From Candidatus Onthocola gallistercoris (lineage in GTDB: Bacteria; Bacillota; Clostridia; Lachnospirales; Lachnospiraceae), in the NCBI GenBank assembly GCA_018715345.1, contig DVLT01000044.1, positions 1 through 51,798 on the forward strand: a DNA stretch of 51,798 nucleotides, given 5' to 3'. Numbering within the stretch: the stretch's first letter is position 1; each line of letters opens with the position of its first letter. A program made the translations under genes and the position numbers. Below the pieces are notes generated by a model that made no database searches, was not told the origin of the DNA, and saw nothing but the letters and a program-made list of their open reading frames with translations. Positions 1-9,067 of the stretch are shown in pieces.

Positions 1-4
1 TCTT

Positions 5-586
5 TTATGCTACTTCAATGCCATAATGGCCGCACAGAGCTGCCAGGCCTCCCTGGAACCCGCTTCCGATGGCATTAAATTTCCATTCACCGTTGTGACG
101 GTACAGTTCTCCCACAACAACCGCTGTCTCGATGGAGAAATCTTCTCCCAGGTCATAACGGATCAGTTCCATATTCGTGGCCTCATCCACGATCCGGATA
201 AAGGCATTGGACACTTGTCCGAAATTCTGACGGCGGGATTCCGCGTCATAGATCGTTACAGTAAACGCGATCCGGGAAACATTAGCCGGGATCTTCTGCA
301 GTTCCACATGGATCTGCTCATCGTCGCCTTCCCCTTCACCGGTCAGGTTGTCGCCCATATGCTTTACCGACTTGCTTGGATGTTCCAGATTGCCATAGAA
401 TATAAATTCCTTTTCTGTCGGACACCGTCCGTTGTCCCCAAGCATGAAAGCAGCCGCGTCCAGGTCAAAATCCGCTCCCGAGTCAAAGGCATTCACATCC
501 CATCCCAGACCGACCATGATATTTTTCAGTCCCGGGTTGCCCTTTGTTAAATCCACTTTTTGTCCTTTCGTTAAATTGATCGGCAT
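5..586 (-). CDS. terD: TerD family stress-response protein
   Basis: 193-residue TerD/TerE-type protein, the usual length for this family. TerD domains bind calcium and belong to tellurite, phage and general stress-resistance loci; the exact biochemical role is unsettled. The N-terminal motif [13 protein letters not shown], the acidic DFDLDAAAF stretch (about residues 40-48) and the [13 protein letters not shown] loop (about 78-90) are the family's metal-binding hallmarks. The start is set by AGGAGG about 7 bases upstream of ATG. It lies 60 bases downstream of telA on the same strand, and the stop codon is 4 bases from the left window edge, so more ter genes may follow outside. The family call is secure; terD versus terE is not. 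Confidence 0.93.
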   Translation of the reverse strand: MPINLTKGQKVDLTKGNPGLKNIMVGLGWDVNAFDSGADFDLDAAAFMLGDNGRCPTEKEFIFYGNLEHPSKSVKHMGDNLTGEGEGDDEQIHVELQKIPANVSRIAFTVTIYDAESRRQNFGQVSNAFIRIVDEATNMELIRYDLGEDFSIETAVVVGELYRHNGEWKFNAIGSGFQGGLAALCGHYGIEVA

Positions 587-646
587 ATTCTTACCTCCTG
601 TATGATCATTCTATCTGTTTCACAGACTTATCCACTTAAAGCCGGG

Positions 647-1804
647 CTATCTGCGGGTTTTCCCCGGCATGTGATACATCTGCTCAAACTCTGTTTTGAT
701 ACTCTCGAGCCGAGCCTGGTCTTCGATGCGTTTTTTACGGGCATCTTCCTGGATCTGCCGAGTCTCTTCAATACCACTGACTATAGTCCGCCATGTGCTC
801 TCCAGCGTCTCGATCTTGATCGAACTTCCGGAAGCCATCCGGGCCGTCATCTTGGACTGTTCCACTGTATTGCGGGCATTCTTGATGAGCATCTCATTTG
901 TCTTTTCATCCAAAGCAGACATGGCCTCTGCCTGTATCTTCTGGCGTTTCAGCATGATGGCTTGAGCCAGAGCCTGCTTAAATACGGGCAGGGTGATGAT
1001 AAAGGCTGAGTTGATCTTGCGTACCAGGTTCATATTGCTGAACTCCATGGTCTTGATCATCGGAATGGACTGCATGGCCACATTTTCCGCCGTCCGCAGA
1101 TCCTGCGTCCGCTGTTCCAGCATCATCAGCGCCTGCTGCAGCGTCTGGAGTTCAAACTGGATAGAATTGTCTCCTGTCGCCTCCATATCCCCACGCCGCT
1201 GTTCGATATAGGCTTCCAGTTCCCTGCAGCCTTGTTCCCCAGCCAGTATGTATTTCACCAAGTCATGGTAATAGTTCACATTGGCATTGAACATTTCATC
1301 CAGCTTTCGGTTGGATTCCTTGATCTCCGATTCATATTTTTTCAATTCCACATAAATCTTATCGACCTCGCCGCCCATGGTCTGATACTTGGCCAATATT
1401 TTATCCAACTGTTTACGCATATTTCCAAACAGCTTTCCGAAAAATCCCGGCTCTTCCTTGATCTCCTCAATGTCAAACTTGGACATGATCTTGGCCAGCG
1501 TATTTAACATGGCGCTGGAATCATCCAGTTGGGACATGTTCATACTGTTTAACACCACATCGGAAGCTTTTGAAATCTCTTCCGCTGCTCCGGCCCCAAA
1601 GGACACGATCGTCTCCAGATTGTAAACCTCGATCTGGCTGGCAAGGGCATCCACCTCCGCCGAATTGACAAGTTCCGCATTCATCTGCTCCCTGTCCGCC
1701 ACGATATCGTAAGGCTGGACTTCCGCGATCTCATTTTGAGACTGGGGGGCTGACGCCGTCATCTGAGACTGCATACTCTGCGGTCTGGTAAAATCTAATC
1801 CCAT
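647..1804 (-). CDS. telA: TelA-type toxic anion resistance protein
   Basis: About 385-residue, mostly alpha-helical cytoplasmic protein of the TelA (toxic anion resistance) family, also called YceH in Bacillus. Recognisable features are the central FFGKLFGNM segment, the long heptad-like helices that follow, and the conserved region around NLVRKINSAFIITLPVFKQ. It is associated with tellurite and cell-envelope stress resistance, but its molecular role is unknown. A TTG two codons upstream is possible; ATG at 1804 is preferred, with GGAAG 6 bases upstream. The yceG stop lies 2 bases before this start, so the two genes are translationally coupled, and terD follows. This order yceG-telA-terD resembles the Bacillus yce stress operon. 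Confidence 0.93.
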   Translation of the reverse strand: MGLDFTRPQSMQSQMTASAPQSQNEIAEVQPYDIVADREQMNAELVNSAEVDALASQIEVYNLETIVSFGAGAAEEISKASDVVLNSMNMSQLDDSSAMLNTLAKIMSKFDIEEIKEEPGFFGKLFGNMRKQLDKILAKYQTMGGEVDKIYVELKKYESEIKESNRKLDEMFNANVNYYHDLVKYILAGEQGCRELEAYIEQRRGDMEATGDNSIQFELQTLQQALMMLEQRTQDLRTAENVAMQSIPMIKTMEFSNMNLVRKINSAFIITLPVFKQALAQAIMLKRQKIQAEAMSALDEKTNEMLIKNARNTVEQSKMTARMASGSSIKIETLESTWRTIVSGIEETRQIQEDARKKRIEDQARLESIKTEFEQMYHMPGKTRR

Positions 1805-1806
1805 AA

Positions 1807-4080
1807 TCAACTTCCTCTCCTAAAAATTATATCACGCCATGAATGACGCAAATTTGCTGAAAATGACTGAAAATCCGGTATCTGAAGATCATACATGTAT
1901 TCTCCCGCCTGATGCTCTTCGATCATCTTCTGTGGAAAATATCTTTCCACACTCTGATATCCGGTGGGTATGAAAAATAAGATATCATATCCGATCAGAT
2001 TCAGAAAAGCCACGATGATGCTGTCCTCCAGCGACATCATCGCCTCTGTCGTGTTGATATAGATCAACTTTGGATTCTTACGGGTAAAATCAAACTTCTG
2101 GATACTTCTTATGATATCCTTCGGCAGATTCAGCACAGTGGCGATCGCCGTATACTCCATACCGTTTTCAAAAATGCCTTTAATGCTCTTCTGATCCAAG
2201 AGGATCTGAAGTTTATCCAGTATATAATCCTGGACTTCCTCCCGGAGCATACCATATTGGTAGGCTTTATGATTCTTTATCTTATCCCTCGATAATTTTC
2301 TGTTTTTTATGAATTGGGTGGCAAAAGGCTGTATCGGATTGGCCGAGGAACGATCCAACAAGGATCCGTTTTTTACCACCAGCGTATCTGGTGTGATCAG
2401 CTTTTTCACACCTTCCCAGTAAGCCCGTACATCCCCGTCTTTCACGCCGGACACTTTTGCAAAGATGACCGGCATGTTCACGATGCCGTCCACAACGCCG
2501 AAATTCGGCCGGTATTTCAGTTCTTCATCCCATAAAATGGCAATCTCTTCATACATGGTCTGAAGTGAAATGCTCACCGCTTTGCCGTACTGCATATTTC
2601 TGTACATGCCCGAATCCTGATACATCAGCGAATCCAGTTCCCGCTCCGCATGATAAGCCGCCGTACCCACACGTATCTCTGTGTTTTCTGTGGGATACCG
2701 TTCAACTGTCATATGATCTGCGCAGCGGATCTCATAAAGCAGCTTATCCTCCAGGCAGCACTGTTCGTTGGCCCCAGGCAAAAGGATAAAAACATCCACC
2801 GGAAGCCGGATGAGCATTTTCAAAAATAATGCCTCGTTATCGTTCCGGCATCCGCCCAGATAGATGAAGCAGGCCACATCCGGCATCTTCCACCGTACAA
2901 ACAGCTGCTGCTGATACCGTTTCAGCCAACATAACAGATAAACCGCTTTATTCATCAGTCGGTTCAGATTCTCAGGATCCTTCCGGCTCTCCTCCAGGAG
3001 TATGTCCAAAAATGCCTTGACCATGAGCCTCTCAAGTTCCGGATTGGAACCGTACTGGATATTCCTGGACAATTCCTGGAGCATCTGCTCCTTATCCCGG
3101 TAATTGCCACGGCGTATCGAGGAAATTTCATCCATGTCCGGAGCCGGTATCTGGTGATCCGCGATCACGATCTTTCTGCCGCTGTTTTTGATCTGCAGCT
3201 GGAACTGGAATAAGTCGTTGATATAGGTCAGCTTATCTTCCACACCCCGGATCCGGATAAAACAGTTATAAAAAAACCGTTCATCCTGTCCCCTCTGCCG
3301 AACGTCTGTCAGGCCATCGGAAAGTCCCTTCCCTGTGATCCAGGCATTCGTGCAGGGCGCCACCGAAGGCTGCGCTCCATAAAGTCTGGACAGCCGGACC
3401 TTTTCCTGCATGGCCTGTCTTAAACTGCGTATGGAAAACCCTTCTGGGAAAGACGTCATCCCCGGCTCCTGATAGGCCGCCGATAAAGCCGAAGCCGGAT
3501 CCAGTTTCAGATATGCTCCATCTCCCTGATACTGGAGGAGGATGATATCGCAGCCGGCTTTCGACAAAAGCGTCAGCAGTTTCAGCTCATAATTGCTCAC
3601 ACTGCCCTCATATAAAATCTTCGGGATCTTTTCCGCCCCCATCTGGTTGATGATACGTTCGAATTTATAATATAGCCAACACATAAATTTGATATAGGCA
3701 TTGCGCAGCATATTTTCATTCTTACCGCCCCGGCGCATATCATCCAGGATGTCATACATGGCATCCGTCACCGCTTCCGTCTGGTAGGCATCCATCCGCG
3801 GGAGCCATTTCCTCAGGCTGGCCATGATAAAATTCCGGTCCATCCGAAAATCCATACCCATGATCTCGCCATAATAGGATAAATTCTTTTCATCCGGATT
3901 CGGGATACGGCCTTCGATCACCACGCCCGACAGCCGGGCAGCTTCGTAATAGCGTTCTGCAAAATCTCTGATATTTTCGCTGTATCCGTTGATCCGATAA
4001 AAATAGACCCCCTTCTCTCTTCTGTTTTTTAATTCCACGAAAAAGTCATCTAAAGCCTGAATCTTTTTACAACTAAACAT
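1807..4080 (-). CDS. YceG-like Ter-module protein with three internal repeats
   Basis: About 757 residues, resembling the YceG_bac family described as a putative component of a Ter-linked biosynthetic module; function unknown and no signal peptide. By eye it contains three diverged copies of one unit. Each opens with a strand such as GVYFYRING or MPVIFAKVSG, continues with helices containing a W/Y-rich segment, and ends with a pattern of the type ILYEG...E..LLTLL..AGCDIILL. The closing patterns lie at about residues 154-195, 400-443 and 670-715. The next gene upstream carries a fourth copy. The start is uncertain: ATG at 4080 is chosen, with weak AGGTGA upstream; TTG and GTG codons further upstream are in frame. 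It has its own promoter-like site at 4119-4147. Confidence 0.8.
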   Translation of the reverse strand: MFSCKKIQALDDFFVELKNRREKGVYFYRINGYSENIRDFAERYYEAARLSGVVIEGRIPNPDEKNLSYYGEIMGMDFRMDRNFIMASLRKWLPRMDAYQTEAVTDAMYDILDDMRRGGKNENMLRNAYIKFMCWLYYKFERIINQMGAEKIPKILYEGSVSNYELKLLTLLSKAGCDIILLQYQGDGAYLKLDPASALSAAYQEPGMTSFPEGFSIRSLRQAMQEKVRLSRLYGAQPSVAPCTNAWITGKGLSDGLTDVRQRGQDERFFYNCFIRIRGVEDKLTYINDLFQFQLQIKNSGRKIVIADHQIPAPDMDEISSIRRGNYRDKEQMLQELSRNIQYGSNPELERLMVKAFLDILLEESRKDPENLNRLMNKAVYLLCWLKRYQQQLFVRWKMPDVACFIYLGGCRNDNEALFLKMLIRLPVDVFILLPGANEQCCLEDKLLYEIRCADHMTVERYPTENTEIRVGTAAYHAERELDSLMYQDSGMYRNMQYGKAVSISLQTMYEEIAILWDEELKYRPNFGVVDGIVNMPVIFAKVSGVKDGDVRAYWEGVKKLITPDTLVVKNGSLLDRSSANPIQPFATQFIKNRKLSRDKIKNHKAYQYGMLREEVQDYILDKLQILLDQKSIKGIFENGMEYTAIATVLNLPKDIIRSIQKFDFTRKNPKLIYINTTEAMMSLEDSIIVAFLNLIGYDILFFIPTGYQSVERYFPQKMIEEHQAGEYMYDLQIPDFQSFSANLRHSWRDIIFRRGS

Positions 4081-4118
4081 ACTCAATATATTCACCTGCA
4101 ATAGCACTCTGTGCAATC

Positions 4119-4147
4119 ATTATACTCTATACACATACATATTTCCA
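4119..4147 (-). promoter_or_regulatory. Putative sigma-A promoter for yceG-telA-terD
   Basis: On the minus strand, TGGAAA (4142-4147), 17 bases, then a perfect TATAAT (4119-4124), placed about 40 bases before the chosen yceG start and just after the protease stop codon. The -35 box matches the consensus in only four of six positions. It would allow yceG-telA-terD to be transcribed separately from the upstream protease gene. Confidence 0.5.
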
Positions 4148-4155
4148 GCTATTTA

Positions 4156-5571
4156 TCAATTATTAAGAAAGTCCCGGATAGCCTGAAAATGGACGGCCAG
4201 ATTCAAGTTCTGACCATGTTCCATTCCTGCGGTGCTGATCCCGATCAATTCCCCGTACATGTTCAGGACAGCGCCTCCGGAACTGCCCGGCGATGTGGGG
4301 GCAGTAAACTGGATCATGTCCACATCTTTCATCGTCCGAAATCCGGATATGATGCCGTCTGAAACCGAATTAAACAGTCCGAGAGGACTTCCGATGGCCA
4401 CCACCTGCTGGCCTCTGACCAATGGTTTTCTCCCATCGTAGAGCCGCATCGGCTCCAGCTGTCTGTGTATCCGGATCAAAGCCAAGTCGAATACCGGATG
4501 ATATTTGATCAATTCATCTGTTCGATAGATCTTCTCGTCATTTTCTATCCGTATGGAAAACCATCGTCCGGAAGAAACCACATGAAAATTCGTCAGTATG
4601 TACCCGTCTCTTCGGATCATAATGCCGGAACCGGTGCCTTTTACTTGGCCTGACGCATCGTGGATCGTGATCATGACCACAGAGGACGCCATTCGCGCCA
4701 ATTCCTCAAAGGATCTTTCCCTTCTTTCAAAAGATGCCCCAGACTTGGGGTGACCGATGGGCCTATCCGGCGACTTTCCATGCCTTTCCGGCCTTTTAAG
4801 CGCCTGGGCATCCAGACGGACCGTATGTTCTTTCTTCCTTTCCGGGGCGTGGAATGACTTCCGGTCAATCTTTTCCCGTTTCTGCTCCGCCGTCCGGAAA
4901 TCTTCCTTCTTTTTGGGCCGAACTGCATCTTTTAGCCTGCCGGTTTCCACCGGTAAAGATAAGCTGCGCAACTCATCTGAAAGACTCGGCTTCCCCTTTT
5001 CCGGCAACAGAAGGACATCCACACCCAGACGGACCACCAAATAAGCAAACAGATACTCTGCCGTGCCTATGGAGCCTCCGATAGCCCATTTTGTCCAGCC
5101 GTCCGTCACCGCCTCCAGGACCGTTTCCGCCCAGTAAAGCAGCTTAACGAGAAAGTTTTTTTCAATGGTATCGGAAAGATGGGCCGCCGTTTTGCGAAAC
5201 AACCGATCCACTGCCTCCAAAGCCTCCAAAAAATCATCCATATTCCAACCTGATGGCAGCCGGATCCCTTCTTTCGTCAGTTTCCCTTCCTTGCGCCATC
5301 CGGCGGCGGTTTCACTTAGTCTGCGGATCCGGTCATTTTCCGTCAAAAGAGGCAGTTCGCGGATATATCGGTAATGTATGCCAGACCCCATACAGCTTCC
5401 AAGGTATCTGCCCAAAGATTCTCCGGTCCAACCGCTACAGTCGTCTCCCTGACCCGCATTCCCTATCCATCGGCAAAAATACACGTCCTTACAGCCGCTC
5501 TGGCTTCTTCCCCGTATGCCTGCAAAAGAAACTACAGTCGCAAGTCTCATGGCATTTATCCTGACTTTCAT
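4156..5571 (-). CDS. YceG-repeat/HtrA-like serine protease fusion
   Basis: About 471 residues in three parts. Residues about 25-210 resemble a single repeat of the adjacent YceG-like protein (DVYFCRWIG near 30; WAIGGSIG...RLGVDVLLLPE near 162-190). Residues about 215-290 are a highly charged Lys/Arg/Glu/Pro linker. The C-terminal 180 residues are a trypsin-like S1C (HtrA-type) protease with His330 (TNFHVV), Asp362 (FDLALIRI) and Ser431 (SPGSSGGAV), all present, so it is probably active. No PDZ domain, no clear signal peptide and no membrane anchor are seen, suggesting a cytoplasmic enzyme. The start at 5571 is chosen for the AAGGGG upstream; an ATG at 5604 is also in frame. It lies upstream of yceG on the same strand and divergent from the lyase gene. 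Confidence 0.82.
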   Translation of the reverse strand: MKVRINAMRLATVVSFAGIRGRSQSGCKDVYFCRWIGNAGQGDDCSGWTGESLGRYLGSCMGSGIHYRYIRELPLLTENDRIRRLSETAAGWRKEGKLTKEGIRLPSGWNMDDFLEALEAVDRLFRKTAAHLSDTIEKNFLVKLLYWAETVLEAVTDGWTKWAIGGSIGTAEYLFAYLVVRLGVDVLLLPEKGKPSLSDELRSLSLPVETGRLKDAVRPKKKEDFRTAEQKREKIDRKSFHAPERKKEHTVRLDAQALKRPERHGKSPDRPIGHPKSGASFERRERSFEELARMASSVVMITIHDASGQVKGTGSGIMIRRDGYILTNFHVVSSGRWFSIRIENDEKIYRTDELIKYHPVFDLALIRIHRQLEPMRLYDGRKPLVRGQQVVAIGSPLGLFNSVSDGIISGFRTMKDVDMIQFTAPTSPGSSGGAVLNMYGELIGISTAGMEHGQNLNLAVHFQAIRDFLNN

Positions 5572-5721
5572 AACCCATTCGCCCCTTATGACTATTCTAA
5601 TCATTTATTTTACCATAATCTGTTGCAGTAAACCATCCTTATCAGCAGGATAAAATCGTAAAAAATTCTTACAAATATCCTTCACTTCTTCCGGATACTA
5701 TCCTTTTTCCATAAAAAATGA

Positions 5722-5757
5722 TATAATGATTAAGTTATGACTAAAGGAGAGCTTATC
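5722..5757 (+). promoter_or_regulatory. Putative -10 box and RBS of the lyase gene
   Basis: A TATAAT hexamer at 5722-5727 lies about 30 bases before the start codon of the CitE/HpcH-like gene, followed by AAAGGAGAG about 8 bases before ATG. No convincing -35 box lies at the expected spacing, so an activator or an alternative sigma factor may be needed. The 150-base divergent region also has to drive the protease gene on the other strand. Confidence 0.45.
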
Positions 5758-5758
5758 C

Positions 5759-6769
5759 ATGAATAATTCGGTTATTTATTATAGTGTCGGGCCGTTGCTT
5801 TATTGCCCGGCCGATCACCCAGGCGTTGCCTCTTCCCTGATCTCCGGATCCTTTGGAAAGGGCTTTTCATTGGCTTTCTGTCTGGAGGATACCATCCGTG
5901 ACAATTGTGTCCCGGAAGCCGAAGCCCGGCTGATCGCCACGCTGAAAGAGATTAGCGATGCGGCTTTACAGCAAGATTTTTTTATGCCCAAAATATTTAT
6001 CCGGATACGGGAACCAGATCAGATCCCCCGGCTTTTTTCCCAAATGGGCGATTTAAAACAACTTATATGCGGCTTTGCTTTGCCCAAATTTTCCTTATCC
6101 AATGCGGACGCTTATATCCAGGCCATAGCCGGGATAAACAACGGTCCCCGGACTTTTTATATGATGCCCATACTGGAAGATGCTTCCATGGTCCATCTGA
6201 TCCGCCGATATGACATTTTGTATGGTCTGAAAGAAAAACTGGATCAGGCAGGTCCCCTTGTTTTAAATGTCCGGGTGGGCGGCAATGATCTGTGCCATGT
6301 CTTCGGCGTCAGGCGGCATGCCGTTGAGACCATTTACGATATCCGTCCGGTTGCCCAGATCCTGACCGACATTTTTACAGTTTTCGGTCCGGACTATGTG
6401 GTTTCCGGTCCTGTGTGGGAATACTATGACGGGCCGGACTGGGAAACGGGGCTGGATCGGGAATTGGAGCTGGACAGACAGACCGGTTTTGTGGGCAAAA
6501 CCATCATTCATCCCAAACAGATCCCCTCTGTCCTGGAACATTATAAAGTCCGTTTTTCTGACTACGAGGATGCCCGCGCCATCCTGAACTGGCAGCCGGC
6601 CACTTCCAACTTGGTCAGCGGCAATCTGTCGGGAGAACGGATGAATGAGCAAAAGACCCATACCCGTTGGGCCCAGAAGATCCTCTATGAAGCGCAAGTC
6701 TACGGGGTCCAAAAACCCGGCAGGTTCCGTTCAGAACCTTTGTCTTTGCATGTACAACAAACAGGTTGA
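5759..6769 (+). CDS. HpcH/HpaI aldolase / CitE-like lyase of the Ter module
   Basis: 336-residue member of the HpcH/HpaI-citrate lyase beta (CitE) superfamily, which cleaves or forms C-C bonds of 2-oxo acids or acyl-CoA substrates with a divalent metal. Family features visible: LEDTI (about 42-46), IFIRI (about 80), GFALPKF (about 105), MPILED (about 136), NVRVGGNDL (about 170) and GFVGKTIIHPKQI (about 240), the last being typical of CitE-type enzymes. Homologues in Ter clusters are proposed to act in making a nucleoside-like metabolite with the two phosphoribosyltransferases encoded next door; the substrate is unknown. It is transcribed towards those genes and ends at a shared bidirectional terminator. 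Confidence 0.88.
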   Translation: MNNSVIYYSVGPLLYCPADHPGVASSLISGSFGKGFSLAFCLEDTIRDNCVPEAEARLIATLKEISDAALQQDFFMPKIFIRIREPDQIPRLFSQMGDLKQLICGFALPKFSLSNADAYIQAIAGINNGPRTFYMMPILEDASMVHLIRRYDILYGLKEKLDQAGPLVLNVRVGGNDLCHVFGVRRHAVETIYDIRPVAQILTDIFTVFGPDYVVSGPVWEYYDGPDWETGLDRELELDRQTGFVGKTIIHPKQIPSVLEHYKVRFSDYEDARAILNWQPATSNLVSGNLSGERMNEQKTHTRWAQKILYEAQVYGVQKPGRFRSEPLSLHVQQTG

Positions 6770-6784
6770 CCCTTTCACGATCAT

Positions 6785-6829
6785 AAAAGCGGCTGTTTTA
6801 CCCCGCCAGGGCATGACAGCCGCTTTTTT
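6785..6829. terminator. Bidirectional terminator between lyase and PRTase genes
   Basis: Arms AAAAGCGGCTGT and ACAGCCGCTTTTTT form a perfect 12-base-pair stem with a roughly 19-base loop and T tracts on both sides. It sits between the convergent lyase gene (+) and PELOTA-phosphoribosyltransferase gene (-). Confidence 0.9.
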
Positions 6830-6831
6830 AT

Positions 6832-7881
6832 TCAGGCATCCGCCAGCTTTTTTATGATTCCGCAAACTTTATAATGCTTTAACGGATAATATTCCACCGG
6901 CACCTGCTTTTCTTCCGCCAGTCTTAAAATATGTCTTAATTCCACATCTTTGGCGCATTCCCTGTTCACGATCACCTTCCAGGGTACCCGGCGCAAAAGC
7001 ACCCGGGTCGCTTCGCCTATTCCGGGTTTGATCAAATTCACATCCTCGATCCCATAAACCTTTCCGATCTCTCGGACTTCATCGATCCCTTTTCCATCCA
7101 AAACATCTTCATCCGCTTCATAATTTTTTTCAAAAGTCTCTTCGATCCGGTGTATAAAAGCGTAGGAAAGATCCTGGGATGCCAATTCGCCGTAATAGAC
7201 CGCCCCGTGGAAATCATCCGGTCCGATGATGTCGTCCCGGAGGAACGTCCGGCTGATCAATCCGGATACGGTACAATTCAAACAGGAGCTTGGGATCAGG
7301 ATATCCCTGTGGGTACCGCACAGCCGGGTCATATTGGCCGGATCCGCAAGCACAGCCAACTCCGGAGAGACCCCTGGAAATTCCGCCACATCCTTTTCCA
7401 GTTCATTTAAGATCGCGCCTTTGCCGATCCAGCCGTCCACAAAAAGGATAGCCTTAGCCGGATGGCGTTCCAGGATATAACGGACGGCGTTTTTATCGAT
7501 CCCCCGTCCACGGATAATGGATATGGAATAATGTTTTACGGATATACCGTATTTAAAAAGCAGATATCGCCGTATCAGTATGGCTGCCGGTATGCCGGCC
7601 CTGGCCAAAGATACCAACACCACATCCTTTCCCCGCTCCTTGACGATCCTATCGGCCAGGATCCCCACTGCCCGGGCTGTTTCCCCCGAAAACACGTCCA
7701 ACGCATTTTCGTAGGCTTCCATATATGCCTGGGACGGGGAATATTCAATGGGGAGCATTTCACAATAATGCCGCCCTTTCTGTATCTGTTGTTCCCTTTC
7801 CTGTGTGGACTGGGGTTTTACCAGCCCGGTAATGTCTTTCAGAAGAAGCGTCACATCTTCCGGTTTATATGAAGTCCTCAT
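6832..7881 (-). CDS. Phosphoribosyltransferase with C-terminal PELOTA-like domain
   Basis: 349 residues. The first two thirds match the PRTase_1 family found in Ter operons, sometimes labelled cysteine protease StiP in databases. VVLVSLARAGIPAAILIRR (about 87-105) and ILFVDGWIGKGAI (about 145-157) look like the substrate and PRPP loops of an orotate-PRTase-like fold. The last 65 residues (RRVPWKVIV to IIKKLADA) resemble a PELOTA/L7Ae-type RNA-binding domain. The likely role is PRPP-dependent ribosylation of an unknown base or intermediate; the RNA-binding domain suggests an RNA-linked substrate, which is inference. The start overlaps the end of the next PRTase gene by 17 bases, with GGGAGACAGGAC just upstream, so translation is coupled. 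Confidence 0.87.
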   Translation of the reverse strand: MRTSYKPEDVTLLLKDITGLVKPQSTQEREQQIQKGRHYCEMLPIEYSPSQAYMEAYENALDVFSGETARAVGILADRIVKERGKDVVLVSLARAGIPAAILIRRYLLFKYGISVKHYSISIIRGRGIDKNAVRYILERHPAKAILFVDGWIGKGAILNELEKDVAEFPGVSPELAVLADPANMTRLCGTHRDILIPSSCLNCTVSGLISRTFLRDDIIGPDDFHGAVYYGELASQDLSYAFIHRIEETFEKNYEADEDVLDGKGIDEVREIGKVYGIEDVNLIKPGIGEATRVLLRRVPWKVIVNRECAKDVELRHILRLAEEKQVPVEYYPLKHYKVCGIIKKLADA

Positions 7882-8989
7882 GTCCTGTCTCCCATTTGAT
7901 CAAATGTATTTCCCTGTTGCCATTCATCTCGAGTCCATGCAGAAGTGTCTCCGCCCCCGCCTGGTTTTCCGGTCTGTTTTCTGTGATCACAAATACTTTA
8001 TCATATCCGTCCAGATCATATATATAGGTGATCCGTTCCGGATCATAAAAACTTTTCAGCTCGTAGCGGGTATGCAGCGGATAATCCGGCGCTGTGCTGA
8101 CTTCAATGGGACTGCGGGTCGTGGCGTGATACCGGACAAAGCAGCCCTTCTCTTCCATCTTTGACGCCACATACAGTCCGGGATACATAAATTCCTCCGT
8201 CCCCAGCACCAATATCCTGTCCGCGCTTTTAACGCTGTACCGTTCATTGACCTGAAGCCACAGGTTTTGACAGGCCCGGGCGTAAGCCGAGCCATCTGTG
8301 TACCGCCTCGTATCCACAAGACCGCCAAAGGTCTGTATATCCGTGTAAGTCCGATCCCTTCTTCTGAGCGTTTTCACATAGCAGCCGTCTCCGGATGCAG
8401 ATCCGGCGATCTGTGGATATTTGCTGTGATCCGTTTTCACCAGATAATGAAGCCGTATCCCTTCCTGTTCATATCGTTCCAACGATTCCTTGTCCATGCC
8501 GTTTAACAATGATGCAACGGAAAATTTCACCTGACCCTTATCCAGCTTTCGGATGATCTGTACGATCTTCAGGATCGTATTGCCGGTGGTCACTTCATCT
8601 TCCACGAATACGATCCGGTCTGTCCGGGGAAGCTGCTCCTGAAGATCGCCCCGGACCAGTTTCTGTTCTGTGGCATGGCTGTGGGATTCGGTAAAATAAA
8701 GCCAGTCCACATCTGCCATCGCCTCTCGTGTCGTCTGCATATAACCACATCCAAGAACGGCTGCCGCCGCTGCCCCGATGGCCGTCGCTGTTTCTGCGAA
8801 ACCGATCAGCAGCAGCTTTTCTCCCGGATAAGCTGTCTTTATTTCTTCTGCAAGCCGTTCAAACATCTCCAGACACTTTCCAGGGGATACTGGAATATGC
8901 TTGCCCTGGAGCGGATTGACGACCAGATAGTTTCTTTTTTGATTATTCTGTCTTTTGGCGATCATCGCCAGATCTTTTTCTGTATACAT
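7865..8989 (-). CDS. Phosphoribosyltransferase with C-terminal TRSP domain
   Basis: 374 residues. A textbook PRPP-binding motif RIVFVEDEVTTGNTIL lies at about 125-140, marking a type I phosphoribosyltransferase (PRTase_2 of Ter clusters). The C-terminal third contains the literal TTRSPIE motif at about 290-296 that names the TRSP domain. In Ter operons this enzyme pairs with the PELOTA-type PRTase, encoded immediately downstream in an overlapping frame. The product is predicted, not shown, to be a nucleoside-like metabolite. The start is supported by GGGAG 7 bases upstream of ATG. Confidence 0.88.
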   Translation of the reverse strand: MYTEKDLAMIAKRQNNQKRNYLVVNPLQGKHIPVSPGKCLEMFERLAEEIKTAYPGEKLLLIGFAETATAIGAAAAAVLGCGYMQTTREAMADVDWLYFTESHSHATEQKLVRGDLQEQLPRTDRIVFVEDEVTTGNTILKIVQIIRKLDKGQVKFSVASLLNGMDKESLERYEQEGIRLHYLVKTDHSKYPQIAGSASGDGCYVKTLRRRDRTYTDIQTFGGLVDTRRYTDGSAYARACQNLWLQVNERYSVKSADRILVLGTEEFMYPGLYVASKMEEKGCFVRYHATTRSPIEVSTAPDYPLHTRYELKSFYDPERITYIYDLDGYDKVFVITENRPENQAGAETLLHGLEMNGNREIHLIKWETGHEDFI

Positions 8990-9067
8990 AAAGTTCTCCC
9001 GAAATTTTATTTTTAACAGGGGAGAAACAGAGACTAAAGACTTCCGTATCCTTTCTCTGCCGCCATA

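Noticed and set aside
6832-7881. Cysteine protease (StiP) label for the PELOTA-type gene
   Set aside because: The protein shows phosphoribosyltransferase-like loops, and no convincing Cys-His protease pair was recognised.
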